Source of the DNA: Verrucomicrobiota bacterium
Lineage (GTDB): Bacteria; Verrucomicrobiota; Verrucomicrobiia; Limisphaerales; JADLHS01
Length of the DNA: 34,629 nucleotides
Direction of reading: 5' to 3'
Assembly (NCBI GenBank): GCA_025350905.1
Contig: JANXWY010000055.1
Coordinates: 1 to 34,629, forward strand
In this document: piece by piece, positions 16,575-23,760 of the stretch
How positions within the stretch are numbered: the stretch's first letter is position 1
How the letters are laid out: each line of letters opens with the position of its first letter
Made by a program: the position numbers and the translations under genes
Notes under the pieces: generated by a model
What the model was told of the DNA's origin: nothing
The model's input: the letters and a program-made list of their open reading frames with translations, nothing else
Database searches by the model: none

Positions 16575-16703
16575 GTAGGGTCGTTGCGCTGCGACGACCC
16601 CGGCCCGTGCCGGGCCGGAAGGCTGCAACGCAATTTTCGCGGCTTGGGGGGAAGTATTGCGCCGCTGCACGCGGCGCTGGTCGTCGCAGCGCGACGACCC
16701 TAC
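16575..16703. repeat. 129-bp cassette of nested hairpins (putative MITE-like element)
   Basis: The ends 16575-16599 and 16679-16703 are a 25-bp inverted repeat with one mismatch (GTAGGGTCGT...GACGACC). Each end is itself a hairpin (GGTCGTCGC-AGC-GCGACGACC on the right, one mismatch on the left). Between them lie two further perfect hairpins: CCGGCCCG-TGC-CGGGCCGG (16600-16618) and GCGCCGC-TGCAC-GCGGCGC (16659-16677). The cassette sits in the 229-base gap between the NapG-like and NapH-like genes. No ORF of its own is apparent. Confidence 0.75.
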
Positions 16704-16767
16704 CATCGCCGAGGCAGGAGGCCGTTCCGTTTCAGACAGTGCTTCCTCTCGTCGGCAGCTACGATGG
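16703..16767. repeat. Hairpin repeat, CCGACG-AGAGGAAGC variant of the genome's palindromic family
   Basis: The right arm 16741-16767 (GCTTCCTCTCGTCGGCAGCT and flank) is the inverse of the GTAGC-GCCGAC-GAGGAGGC pattern found at 18391, 29567 and elsewhere. The left arm 16703-16722 (CCATCGCCGAGGCAGGAGGC) is a shortened partner. It directly follows the 3' end of the NapG-like gene and abuts the nested-hairpin cassette. Confidence 0.6.
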
Positions 16768-16782
16768 AGAAGGCAGTTCATT

Positions 16783-17358
16783 TCAATGCGCGTGAGTGGT
16801 CTTGAGCAGATACGGCTGGCTCGCCGGCACGCGGCGGAAGGCATCGCCCGGGCAGGTGCGGGCAATGGCGCATTCGTTGCAGTGCACGCAGCGGTCGTGG
16901 CGGATTTGCAGGAACAACGAGCCGTTGCCAAACCGATTGCACCCCTCGACGCACTTCGCGCAACCGATGCAACGTTTTTCGTCAATGGTGTATTCGAAAT
17001 ACGGATCTTCGACGAACGAGCGTTTGATCGCGCCCGTGGGGCAGAGCTGGTTTTCGGCGGCGGTGGTCAACGCGTTCGGTTCCGGCTCGAAGTAGCCGGT
17101 GCAGAGATTGCAATAGCCGCACACGGCAAAGGCGTGGACGCATTTCACCGCGGACTGTTCGAGCACACACTTCGTGGCGCAGTTACCGCAGCGGAGACAT
17201 TTCTGGGGATCAATCTGCCAGACCCAACCTTCGGCCGTGCTGCGAGTGGCCACCACGCCGGCGAGCGCGCCGAGCCCGGTCATCGCGGCAATCCGCGCCC
17301 CGTTGCGCAGAAACGTGCGCCGGCTGGTCGGCTGGTCGGCTGGGGGTCGCGCGTTCAT
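16783..17358 (-). CDS. TAT-exported NapG-like polyferredoxin
   Basis: A 191-residue periplasmic protein with a twin-arginine signal (SRRTFLRNGARIAAMTGLG, residues 12-30). Four [4Fe-4S] cysteine sets follow: C54/C57/C60/C64; C80/C83/C86 with C106; C130/C133/C136/C140; C157/C160/C163/C169; C73 is extra. The arrangement is that of NapG/MauM-type ferredoxins, which pair with NapH/MauN-type membrane partners, and such a partner is the next gene. Length is a little shorter than typical NapG. The ATG overlaps the stop of the NHL-propeller gene as ATGA. Role: an electron carrier at the outer face of the membrane; donor and acceptor are not known. Confidence 0.92.
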   Translation of the reverse strand: MNARPPADQPTSRRTFLRNGARIAAMTGLGALAGVVATRSTAEGWVWQIDPQKCLRCGNCATKCVLEQSAVKCVHAFAVCGYCNLCTGYFEPEPNALTTAAENQLCPTGAIKRSFVEDPYFEYTIDEKRCIGCAKCVEGCNRFGNGSLFLQIRHDRCVHCNECAIARTCPGDAFRRVPASQPYLLKTTHAH

Positions 17359-18368
17359 GCCTTGCGTTTCATCACGCGGACCTCGCCGGTGACGAGGTCC
17401 AGAATGTAAATCCGGCCTTGTGGGTCCACGGCCGCGTCGAGGCCGCCGGCGGTGCAGTCGGCTGGGCCGCAGGCTTTGCCGTTCTCGACGAACGACTCCA
17501 CGCCGGCGACGACCGATTCAAACTGACCGTCGGCACTGTAGATTTTCACGCGCGGCAATCCTTTCTCGCACGTCACGAATCGACCGTCCGGCAGCAGCGC
17601 GAGATTGATGGGATTGCAACACCCGCAAAAGCCCGCAATGCCCATCGAGGCGGAACCCCACGCGCCCTCGAAGTCCCCGTCCGGGGTGTAAAGCTCCATG
17701 CGGTGCCGTCCCGGATTGTTGACGCGCAGCAACCCGTCCCGCGAAACTTCCACGTCAAAGAACGGACTGGGAATGATGAAGCCGGGTATATTGCGTTCCT
17801 TGTTTTTCTCGCCGATGCGGCGGACGATTTTCCCGGATTTGTCGTAACGCAGGATGACGCGGTTCCCGGCGTCGGCCGCAAACAGTTCATTTTCCGTCAC
17901 CGCCATTCCGGTGAGCCAGGATTTCTTCCCGGGCGACTCCCAGGTTGCTCTCCGAACGCCCTTGGGATCGAAGACTTCAATGTGGTCGCGCAGGCCAAGG
18001 TAGATCGTTCCATCCTTGGCAATCGCACAGCAACGCGTCGGTTCGGGTGCAGCGATTTCGACGCCGCGTTCGCCGGAACGACTCAGCGCCGTGAGGTAAT
18101 TGCCGGAGCAGACATAAAGGGAGTCGTCCACCCCCATCGCGATGCGTCGAGCTTCGGCGTGCGGCGCCTTCCAGCGCGCGGTTTCTTCGTAGGTGATGAG
18201 TTTGGGATCGGTGGTCTGGAGATGTGACAGATCGTAGGCGAATGGATTCTTGGCGGCTTTTTCGGCGGCCTGCCCGCGCTGCGCCGCGATCGCGCCCAGA
18301 ATGGCCATCGCGCCGGCGGTCTGACTGAAAAATTCCCGGCGGGAGCCGAGCTGGAATTCGCGTTTCAT
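17355..18368 (-). CDS. TAT-exported NHL-repeat propeller with conserved-looking Cys clusters
   Basis: A 337-residue protein with a TAT signal (SRREFFSQTAGAMAILGAI, residues 9-27) followed by NHL/six-bladed propeller repeats, for example GNRVILRYDKSGKIVRRIG and the DGRIYILDLVTGEV-type last blade (here PQGRIYILDL). Two Cys groups are unusual for a propeller: C248-x-C250-C251 in FCGCCNPINL, and C300-x4-C305 in GKACGPADCTAGG; C113 and C114 form another pair. These could bind a metal or Fe-S cluster, or form disulphides; that is inference. Both ends are joined by ATGA overlaps, to the Cys-rich small protein gene upstream and the NapG-like gene downstream, so it is a dedicated part of the redox locus. 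Confidence 0.88.
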   Translation of the reverse strand: MKREFQLGSRREFFSQTAGAMAILGAIAAQRGQAAEKAAKNPFAYDLSHLQTTDPKLITYEETARWKAPHAEARRIAMGVDDSLYVCSGNYLTALSRSGERGVEIAAPEPTRCCAIAKDGTIYLGLRDHIEVFDPKGVRRATWESPGKKSWLTGMAVTENELFAADAGNRVILRYDKSGKIVRRIGEKNKERNIPGFIIPSPFFDVEVSRDGLLRVNNPGRHRMELYTPDGDFEGAWGSASMGIAGFCGCCNPINLALLPDGRFVTCEKGLPRVKIYSADGQFESVVAGVESFVENGKACGPADCTAGGLDAAVDPQGRIYILDLVTGEVRVMKRKA

Positions 18369-18691
18369 GCGGCTCCTTTCTCCTCCGCCGCAGCCGATGC
18401 GAGGAGGCTCTGATCTTCCCCTGGCTGAGTTTGAGCCTCCTCACGTCGGCTGCTACGAGAATTGAACTGCTTCGCCGAGAGCGCTTGGGGCAGACCGCAA
18501 TCCGCGAACTCGCCACAACCGGGGCAGATTCCCTGATTGCTGCAGGTCTGGCCGGCGAGCTTCCCGCCGCTGCGCCGGATGAGGGTGGCCGACACCGTGG
18601 CCACCGCGGTGAGCAACGCATACCTTGCGCCGCCGCGCAGAAACTCCCGCCGGCTGGCGCTGGCGCCCCGAATTGATTGGTTTGTGTTCAT
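18365..18691 (-). CDS. TAT-exported small Cys-rich protein
   Basis: A 108-residue protein with a twin-arginine signal (SRREFLRGGARYALLTAVA, residues 13-31). The mature part begins with a C-x5-C-x2-C-x5-C pattern (TCSNQGICPGCGEFADCGLP), four cysteines enough for an Fe-S cluster or metal site. The last 35 or so residues (SRSSRREEAQ onward) are encoded by a palindromic repeat at 18391-18452, so the ancestral protein probably ended near residue 72. I do not recognise a named family. Its stop overlaps the NHL gene start as ATGA. It is the first gene of the tightly coupled block, with a 163-base gap to the PQQ-like gene upstream. Confidence 0.78.
   Translation of the reverse strand: MNTNQSIRGASASRREFLRGGARYALLTAVATVSATLIRRSGGKLAGQTCSNQGICPGCGEFADCGLPQALSAKQFNSRSSRREEAQTQPGEDQSLLASAAAEEKGAA
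18391..18452. repeat. Palindromic repeat forming the 3' end of the Cys-rich protein gene
   Basis: Arms 18391-18410 (CAGCCGATGCGAGGAGGCTC) and 18433-18452 (GAGCCTCCTCACGTCGGCTG) are complementary at 18 of 20 positions with a 22-base loop. It belongs to the same family as the repeats at 12047, 16703 and 29567. Confidence 0.8.
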
Positions 18692-18854
18692 GGCGCAAAA
18701 ACTAAATCGCCTCGGCCCGAATCTGGCTTTGGCCCCGGCGCATCTCGGATGGTCGGTTTAACGTAAGCAGGCCCAACCTGCGTTGCTTGCTTTGGATTGG
18801 CAAATAGTGGGCGTTTCTTGCCGCCGCGTTGGCCGTAACGGGTGTCCGAAATGG

Positions 18855-20345
18855 TTATTTCGCAGAAACGTCGAGGCAAACCAAACGGGTGAGGTCGCGC
18901 AGCAACAGGCGGTTGCCCGCCAGCGCCATCGGCGCCCAGGACTCACGGCCCGTCAGCGGCTGCGCTTCCCCGAGCAGATGAAAGCCGGCAGGCGACGCTT
19001 CCAGCAATCGAAGTTTGCCCGAATCGTTCAACGCGAAAATCAAATCCCCGGCGACGAGGAACGAACCCAGACCAAAGGTTTCTCCCGGACCGCTGGCCCA
19101 GACTACTTTGCCATCCAAGCTGAGACAAACGAAGCGGCCATCCGCGCGGGCGCCATAAAGAAAGCTGGCTTTCAAAATCGGCGTGTGCTGCGTCGCGCCG
19201 AAAACTTCGGATGGGAGTTTGAAAATTTGCCGGCTGGAGAACACGGGGACCAGGGGATTGGAATCGCGGCGGCCCGTCCCCCCGTCCTTCTCTCCATCGG
19301 CTAGGGAGAGGGTGGCCGCCGGACGGGTGAGGGGATCGTTTGCGGTGAGTTGCAGCAGCACGCTGCCCGCACCATACCCGCCGGTCAGGAAAATTTTTCC
19401 GTCGGGCAACGGCACGGGGGACGGCACGGTCGCGATGCCGATTTTCCAATCGGTAGTCTCCCAGAGCAACGCGCCATCTTTGGCGTCTACTCCCACCACG
19501 CCTTTATTGGCGCAATAGACGTAGAGTCGGCGGCCCGCAAAATCCATCGGCATGATGCTGGAGTGGGTCATTTTCCACTCGCGCGGATTGGGCGTCTGCC
19601 AGAGCGGCTTGCCGGTGACAAGATCGAGTGCCAGCAGGAGGGCGTTCTTGCCGCCCGCAGCGAGAATCACCTTGTCATCGTCCACGAGCGGGCATTGGCC
19701 GGCGTACCATTCGGGCACGGTGGCGCCGAATTCGCGGACCAGACTCACGCTCCATCGGAGTTCGCCGGTCACTGCATCCAGGCAGAACACATTGCACTTG
19801 GAGTCGAACGCGACCACGAATTTCTCCGTCACCGCTGGCACCGTCCGTGTCATGCCGTGGTTGCGCTTGATTGTAAGGGAGTAGGTGTAGCGCCAAAGCT
19901 CCTTCCCGTCCGCCAGTGAAAGGCAGCGCAGCGCGCTTTGTTTGGTGTCGCGGTCGTAGTCGAGGAGGTAAACCCGACCGGCGCGCACCGCCACGCCGGC
20001 GTAGCCTTCGCCTACGTCGAGGCCCCACAATTCACGCGGCGGCGCGGCCTTCCAATCCCGGGCTAGCCCAGCGATGACCGCCGCCTGGCTGTCGCGATCC
20101 GGCCCACGAAATTGTGGCCACGCGCCGGGCAGCTCGCTGGACTGTCCGCCGCTGGAAATCAGCTTACCCGCAAGGACGGGATTCGTTCCGCCGGTTTCGC
20201 CGCCCGGGGCGGCGTCGGTGCCGGGGATGCGCAGCGCCAATCCATATTGCGAGCGGGAAGTCCACCACAGCGTCAGCGCCACGAGCCCCACCAAGGCGGC
20301 GGCGAGCGGAAGCCGCGGGCCGGGTGATTTCCAATTGTGCTTCAT
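18855..20345 (-). CDS. PQQ-like beta-propeller protein with N-terminal membrane anchor
   Basis: A 496-residue protein. Helix 12-29 (LPLAAALVGLVALTLWW) is an uncleaved anchor or signal. The propeller starts with WPQFRGPDR at 76 and shows blades such as CLSLADGKELWRY, CLDAVTGELRWSV and LALDLVTGKPLWQ, the BamB/PQQ-like pattern. No evidence of bound PQQ. Residues about 336-362 (DPLTRPAATLSLADGEKDGG and following) are a translated palindromic repeat inserted in a loop. The ATG at 20345 follows an AGGGG at a good distance, one of the better ribosome-binding sites here. It is the first gene of the redox locus, 163 bases before the Cys-rich protein gene, and resembles the second propeller at 13363 in design. 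Confidence 0.85.
   Translation of the reverse strand: MKHNWKSPGPRLPLAAALVGLVALTLWWTSRSQYGLALRIPGTDAAPGGETGGTNPVLAGKLISSGGQSSELPGAWPQFRGPDRDSQAAVIAGLARDWKAAPPRELWGLDVGEGYAGVAVRAGRVYLLDYDRDTKQSALRCLSLADGKELWRYTYSLTIKRNHGMTRTVPAVTEKFVVAFDSKCNVFCLDAVTGELRWSVSLVREFGATVPEWYAGQCPLVDDDKVILAAGGKNALLLALDLVTGKPLWQTPNPREWKMTHSSIMPMDFAGRRLYVYCANKGVVGVDAKDGALLWETTDWKIGIATVPSPVPLPDGKIFLTGGYGAGSVLLQLTANDPLTRPAATLSLADGEKDGGTGRRDSNPLVPVFSSRQIFKLPSEVFGATQHTPILKASFLYGARADGRFVCLSLDGKVVWASGPGETFGLGSFLVAGDLIFALNDSGKLRLLEASPAGFHLLGEAQPLTGRESWAPMALAGNRLLLRDLTRLVCLDVSAK
19260..19340. repeat. Palindromic repeat translated inside a PQQ-like propeller gene
   Basis: The stretch includes CTCTCCATCGGCTAGGGAGAG (21-base imperfect palindrome at about 19290-19310, given here by its ends CTCTCC and GGAGAG) and a GTCCTTC/GGACGGGTGAGGGG flank. 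It has the same layout as the CCCTCTCC...GGAGAGGG insertions in the NuoF gene and keeps the reading frame. Confidence 0.6.
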
Positions 20346-20465
20346 GTTCCCCTGGGAGCGACCCTAACGGAAGATTAGGTGCGGGACAACCCAGAGTTGT
20401 CGGGCTGGAATCCAATTCTCGGCGGGGACGCACCCATCCGTGCCATTCGGGACCGCCGCCCATCT

Positions 20466-21353
20466 TCAGGCGAGATTCAAATTTTTCAACACCCGCACGG
20501 TCGAAGCCGCCTTGTTCAGCGTATAAAAATGCAGTCCCGGCGCGCCGGCGCGCAACAAATCCGCACATTGCCGGGTGGCGTACTCGATACCGAACTCCGC
20601 CGCCGCCGCGTCGTCGGTACCCAGGGCATCCAGCTTGGCCCCAAGCGCGGGCGGAATTTTCGCGCCGCAGATCTGGGTGAATTTCTTGATGGCAGTCGCG
20701 CTCACGATGGCGATGACGCCGGGAACGATCGGAACTTTCACCCTCAGCTTGGCGGTCAGGTAGTCGCGAAATTCAAAAAAGTCCGCGTTGTCGAAAAACA
20801 ACTGGGTCAACACGAAATCCGCGCCCGCGTCGATCTTTTGCTTGAGGTGCTGCCAGTCCACGTGCTTGCCAAGCCGACAGGCAATATGGCCTTCCGGAAA
20901 GCCGGCCACCCCGATGCCAAGGCCGCCCTGCTCCCGGATGAATTGCACGAGCTGCGAGGAATACTCGAACCCGCCCGGCGTCGGCTGAAATTCACCGCCC
21001 GCCGGCGGATCCCCGCGGAGCGCCAGGATGTTCTGGCAGCCCATCGCCTTGATCTTTTGAAGCAACTCGCCGACCTGTTCGCGGGTGTGATTGACGCAGG
21101 TCAGATGTGCAAGCGCGGTCAGTTGGTGTTCGCGCTGGATGCGATCTACAATCATCAGCGTTTTCTCGCGCGTGCTGCCACCGGCGCCGTAGGTCACAGA
21201 GCAGAAGTCCGGCTTCGTTTGCATCAGCGCCGGGATATTCTTTTCGAGCAGCGTGCGGTCACCCTCGTCAGTCTTCGGGGGAAAGAATTCGAGCGAGATA
21301 ACGGGGCGTCCGGCAGCGCGTTTGGCCGTGTAGATGTCGCGAATCAATTGCAT
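20466..21353 (-). CDS. metF: Methylenetetrahydrofolate reductase
   Basis: A 295-residue cytoplasmic flavoenzyme that reduces 5,10-methylene-THF to 5-methyl-THF for methionine synthesis. Family marks: SLEFFPPKTDEGDRTL near the N-terminus, FCSVTYGAGGSTREKT, HLTCVNHTREQ, ILALRGDPPAGG, and FVLTQLFFDNADFFEF with the C-terminal PGVIAIVSATAIKKF-like segment and GLHFYTLNKA. Length is typical. The open frame continues 251 codons upstream but there it is antisense to trpD; the ATG at 21353 begins MQLIRDIY, right before the first family strand. No room exists for a riboswitch between this start and the divergent trpD start if trpD begins at 21366. Confidence 0.95.
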   Translation of the reverse strand: MQLIRDIYTAKRAAGRPVISLEFFPPKTDEGDRTLLEKNIPALMQTKPDFCSVTYGAGGSTREKTLMIVDRIQREHQLTALAHLTCVNHTREQVGELLQKIKAMGCQNILALRGDPPAGGEFQPTPGGFEYSSQLVQFIREQGGLGIGVAGFPEGHIACRLGKHVDWQHLKQKIDAGADFVLTQLFFDNADFFEFRDYLTAKLRVKVPIVPGVIAIVSATAIKKFTQICGAKIPPALGAKLDALGTDDAAAAEFGIEYATRQCADLLRAGAPGLHFYTLNKAASTVRVLKNLNLA

Positions 21354-21365
21354 TGGCGGCGGACT

Positions 21366-22511
21366 ATGCCTCAAGTCGGCGGGGAATCCAAGCCCAAGCA
21401 TGCGAGCCGCACCGCGGCTTTTTCCGCTTTGCACGCCGCTGGCCGCATCTATGCTGGTCGCGTGCTGGATGCTTTGACGGGACAACTCACGCGGAACGAA
21501 CCGCTCCCCGCGGGTCGGGTCGCGGACGCGGTGAGCGCGCTCATCTTGGAATCGATTCCCATCGAAAGCAAAGCGGCATTTCTCACGGCGCTGGCCCGAA
21601 AAGGGGAGACGGCGGAGGAAATCGCCGCATTTGCGAATGAACTCTGCGCCCGCGCCATCCTTCCGTCGTTGGAAGCCGGGCTCCGCGCGCGCGAAATCCT
21701 CGATGTCTGCGGCACGGGGGGCGATCAGCTCGGCACCTTCAACATTTCCACGACCGTCGCCCTGGTGTGCGCGGCCGCGGGCGTCACGGTGGCCAAACAC
21801 GGCAATCGCGCCATCACCTCCCGTGCCGGTAGCGCCGACGTGCTGGAAGCCCTGGGGATCCGCACCGACTTGTCGCCGGCCGAGGCGGCGCGGTCCTTGC
21901 GCGAACATGGCTTCGCCTTTTTCTTCGCGCCCCATTATCATCCGGCTTTCCAGCACCTCGCGCCCGTCCGCAAGCTCTGCGCGGAGCGCGGCCAGCGCAC
22001 GATCTTCAACTTCCTCGGCCCGTTGCTGAACCCCGTCCGACCCTCCGCACAACTCATGGGCGTGCCGCGCCCGGAACTGTGCGAACCGATGGCCCGCGTG
22101 CTGCAATCGCTCGGCGTGCGGCGGGCCATGGTGGTGTGTGGGACGGTGCCGTCCGCCGGCCCGGCGGCTTATCTGGATGAACTTTCAACGCTGGGCGACA
22201 ACACCATTGCTGAGTTTTATCAGGAACGTGGGTTCGCGACTTCGACCCTGGATCCGCAGCAGTTTCCACTGCAGCCGGCCACGCTGGCCGACCTCGTCGG
22301 CGGCGACCGGGACGCCAACGCCGAGATCATTCGCCGGATCATGCGCGGCGACGACTCCGGGCCAAAGCGTGATGCCGTCCTGCTGAATGCGGGCGCGGCG
22401 TTGTTCGTGGCCGGCTGCGCGCGCTCCATGGCTGCCGGTTGGGAGCTGGCCGCTGCAGTCATCACGAGCGGCAAGGCGCAAGCGAAACTGGAAGAACTTT
22501 CCGCCCGCTAA
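21366..22511 (+). CDS. trpD: Anthranilate phosphoribosyltransferase
   Basis: Transfers phosphoribose to anthranilate in tryptophan synthesis. Motifs: DVCGTGGDQLGTFNIST (phosphate/PRPP loop; the usual residue after GGD is often G), VAKHGNRAITSRAGSADVLE, FFFAPHYHPAFQHLAPVR and RTIFNFLGPLLNP. With the ATG at 21366 the product is 381 aa, about 30 longer than usual. A GTG at 21462 (VLDALTGQLTRNEPL) would give 349 aa, the typical length, and would free about 100 bases for divergent promoters, so that start is plausible. The frame upstream of 21366 is antisense to metF. No other trp genes are in the window. Confidence 0.94.
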   Translation: MPQVGGESKPKHASRTAAFSALHAAGRIYAGRVLDALTGQLTRNEPLPAGRVADAVSALILESIPIESKAAFLTALARKGETAEEIAAFANELCARAILPSLEAGLRAREILDVCGTGGDQLGTFNISTTVALVCAAAGVTVAKHGNRAITSRAGSADVLEALGIRTDLSPAEAARSLREHGFAFFFAPHYHPAFQHLAPVRKLCAERGQRTIFNFLGPLLNPVRPSAQLMGVPRPELCEPMARVLQSLGVRRAMVVCGTVPSAGPAAYLDELSTLGDNTIAEFYQERGFATSTLDPQQFPLQPATLADLVGGDRDANAEIIRRIMRGDDSGPKRDAVLLNAGAALFVAGCARSMAAGWELAAAVITSGKAQAKLEELSAR

Positions 22512-22524
22512 CGTGGCAGGCCGA

Positions 22525-22556
22525 GCACTGCCATCCCGGCCAGTGCATTTCGTTTT
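22525..22556 (+). terminator. Possible weak terminator after trpD
   Basis: GCACTG (22525-22530) pairs with CAGTGC (22541-22546) across a 10-base loop and is followed by ATTTCGTTTTA. The stem is short, so this is tentative. It lies 14 bases after the trpD stop. Confidence 0.35.
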
Positions 22557-22654
22557 ACAGTGCGGGAGCGTTAGCCTATTCAGGGCGGGACCAACACAAG
22601 AACTGATCTGATATGATTGATCACCCAACCCGACCCCAACCAATTCAAACCTCC

Positions 22655-23563
22655 ATGAAAAAGCTTCTCGGCATCACCCTCTGCCTGGCCTGCGTGGCGA
22701 CGGCCGCCTTGGCGCAATCCACCAACGCCTTGCCGTTCACGCGCGTCGAGGATGTCATCTACGGACGCAAATCCGGCACCGCCCTCACCCTCGATGTGTT
22801 TCGGCCGGCCAAAACCAATGGGTTCGGCATTGTGATGATGGTGAGCGGCGGATGGTTTTCTTCGCACGAGGGAATCAGCCCGGCCATGTTCCAGCCCTTG
22901 CTCAATCGGGGCTATACGGTCTTTGCCGTGGTGCATGGGTCGCAGCCGAAGTTCACCATCACGGAAATCGTGCCCGACATTCATCGGGCGATCCGTTTCA
23001 TCCGGCACCACGCGGCGGAATATGGGATTGACCCCAACCAGCTGGGCATCACGGGCGGGAGCGCCGGGGGACATCTTTCGCTCACGATGGCGGTGCAGGG
23101 CGGTCTTGGGGATCCGAATGCCAAGGATGTGCTCGATCGGGAAAGCAGCGCGGTCCAATGTGTGGCCTGCTTTTTCCCGCCCACCGATTTCTTGAATTAC
23201 AGCCAGCCCGGTGAGGATGCCGTGGGCGTTGGCACGTTGAAGAATTACAAGGCCGCGTTCGGCCCACGCTCCGATACCGCCGAGGAGCGCCAAAAGCTGG
23301 GCCGCGAAATCTCACCGATCTATTTCGTCCGCTCGAACCAGCCGCCGGTGCTCATTATTCACGGTGACGCGGACAAGCTCGTGCCGATCTACCAGGCGGA
23401 AAAGTTTGTCGAACGGAGCCAGGCGGCCGGCGCGACGGCCAGGTTGATTGTGCGCCCGGGGAAAGACCACGGCTGGCCCGAGTTGATCAAGGACGAGGAT
23501 ATCTTTGCCGATTGGTTTGATGAACACCTGCGCGGGTTAAAACCCGTCGCCCCCATTAAATGA
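22655..23563 (+). CDS. Exported alpha/beta hydrolase (esterase/lipase-like)
   Basis: A 302-residue secreted hydrolase. Signal peptide at residues 1-21 (MKKLLGITLCLACVATAALAQ). An oxyanion-type GGW segment occurs in MMVSGGWFSSHEG. The nucleophile elbow is GGSAGGH (the serine), with the acid in IIHGDADKLVP and the base in GKDHGWPE. The family includes carboxylesterases and acetyl-xylan or feruloyl esterases; substrate is not determined by these motifs. The ATG at 22655 is chosen since it begins the signal peptide; an upstream in-frame ATG at 22613 would add 14 residues that spoil it. It converges with fmt. Confidence 0.9.
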   Translation: MKKLLGITLCLACVATAALAQSTNALPFTRVEDVIYGRKSGTALTLDVFRPAKTNGFGIVMMVSGGWFSSHEGISPAMFQPLLNRGYTVFAVVHGSQPKFTITEIVPDIHRAIRFIRHHAAEYGIDPNQLGITGGSAGGHLSLTMAVQGGLGDPNAKDVLDRESSAVQCVACFFPPTDFLNYSQPGEDAVGVGTLKNYKAAFGPRSDTAEERQKLGREISPIYFVRSNQPPVLIIHGDADKLVPIYQAEKFVERSQAAGATARLIVRPGKDHGWPELIKDEDIFADWFDEHLRGLKPVAPIK

Positions 23564-23639
23564 GGATAATCCGACCGGGATTTTCCAACCAACGAATCCA
23601 AGTTTCTGAGTTGGACATCGGTTTGGGTTTGAGAAGTAG

Positions 23640-23760
23640 GAGCGGGCGTGAGGAAAATCCCGCGGCGACCTCGCGGGCTGCGCGGTCTTGAACCGCCCAA
23701 GCCGTCCTGGACTCCGTTGAATTGGCGGCTCCGCTTCCTCCCGTCGGCGGCTATGATAGA
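23640..23760. repeat. Degenerate copy of the palindromic repeat family at the fmt 3' end
   Basis: Around 23727-23756 the sequence GGCTCCGCTTCCTCCCGTCGG followed by CGGCTATGAT resembles one arm of the CCGACGTGAGGAGGC family (read inverted). Upstream, 23655-23700 contains GC-rich complementary blocks (CCCGCGGCGACCTCGCGGG). The fmt stop (23751) falls within the right edge. No complete hairpin partner could be assigned by eye. The quoted first block is 21 bases at most in the genome; only its family resemblance is meant. Confidence 0.35.

Noticed and set aside
16554-16985. A 144-residue N-terminal extension of the NapH-like protein
   Set aside because: It reads through the NapG-like gene in another frame and through the repeats; the real signal sequence begins at the ATG at 16553.
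13363-20345. PQQ-dependent alcohol or methanol dehydrogenase
   Set aside because: The two propellers have only generic BamB/PQQ-like blades. No CxxCH haem motif or vicinal disulphide typical of quinoprotein dehydrogenases is seen.
20346-20465. SAM or other riboswitch linked to metF
   Set aside because: This gap is downstream of metF, not upstream. Only a 6-bp hairpin (GACAAC-GTTGTC, 20385-20401) is visible, with no riboswitch-like structure.
21354-22106. A 251-residue N-terminal extension of MetF, and the matching plus-strand extension of TrpD (20379-21365)
   Set aside because: Each is antisense to the other gene. The enzymes are complete without them.
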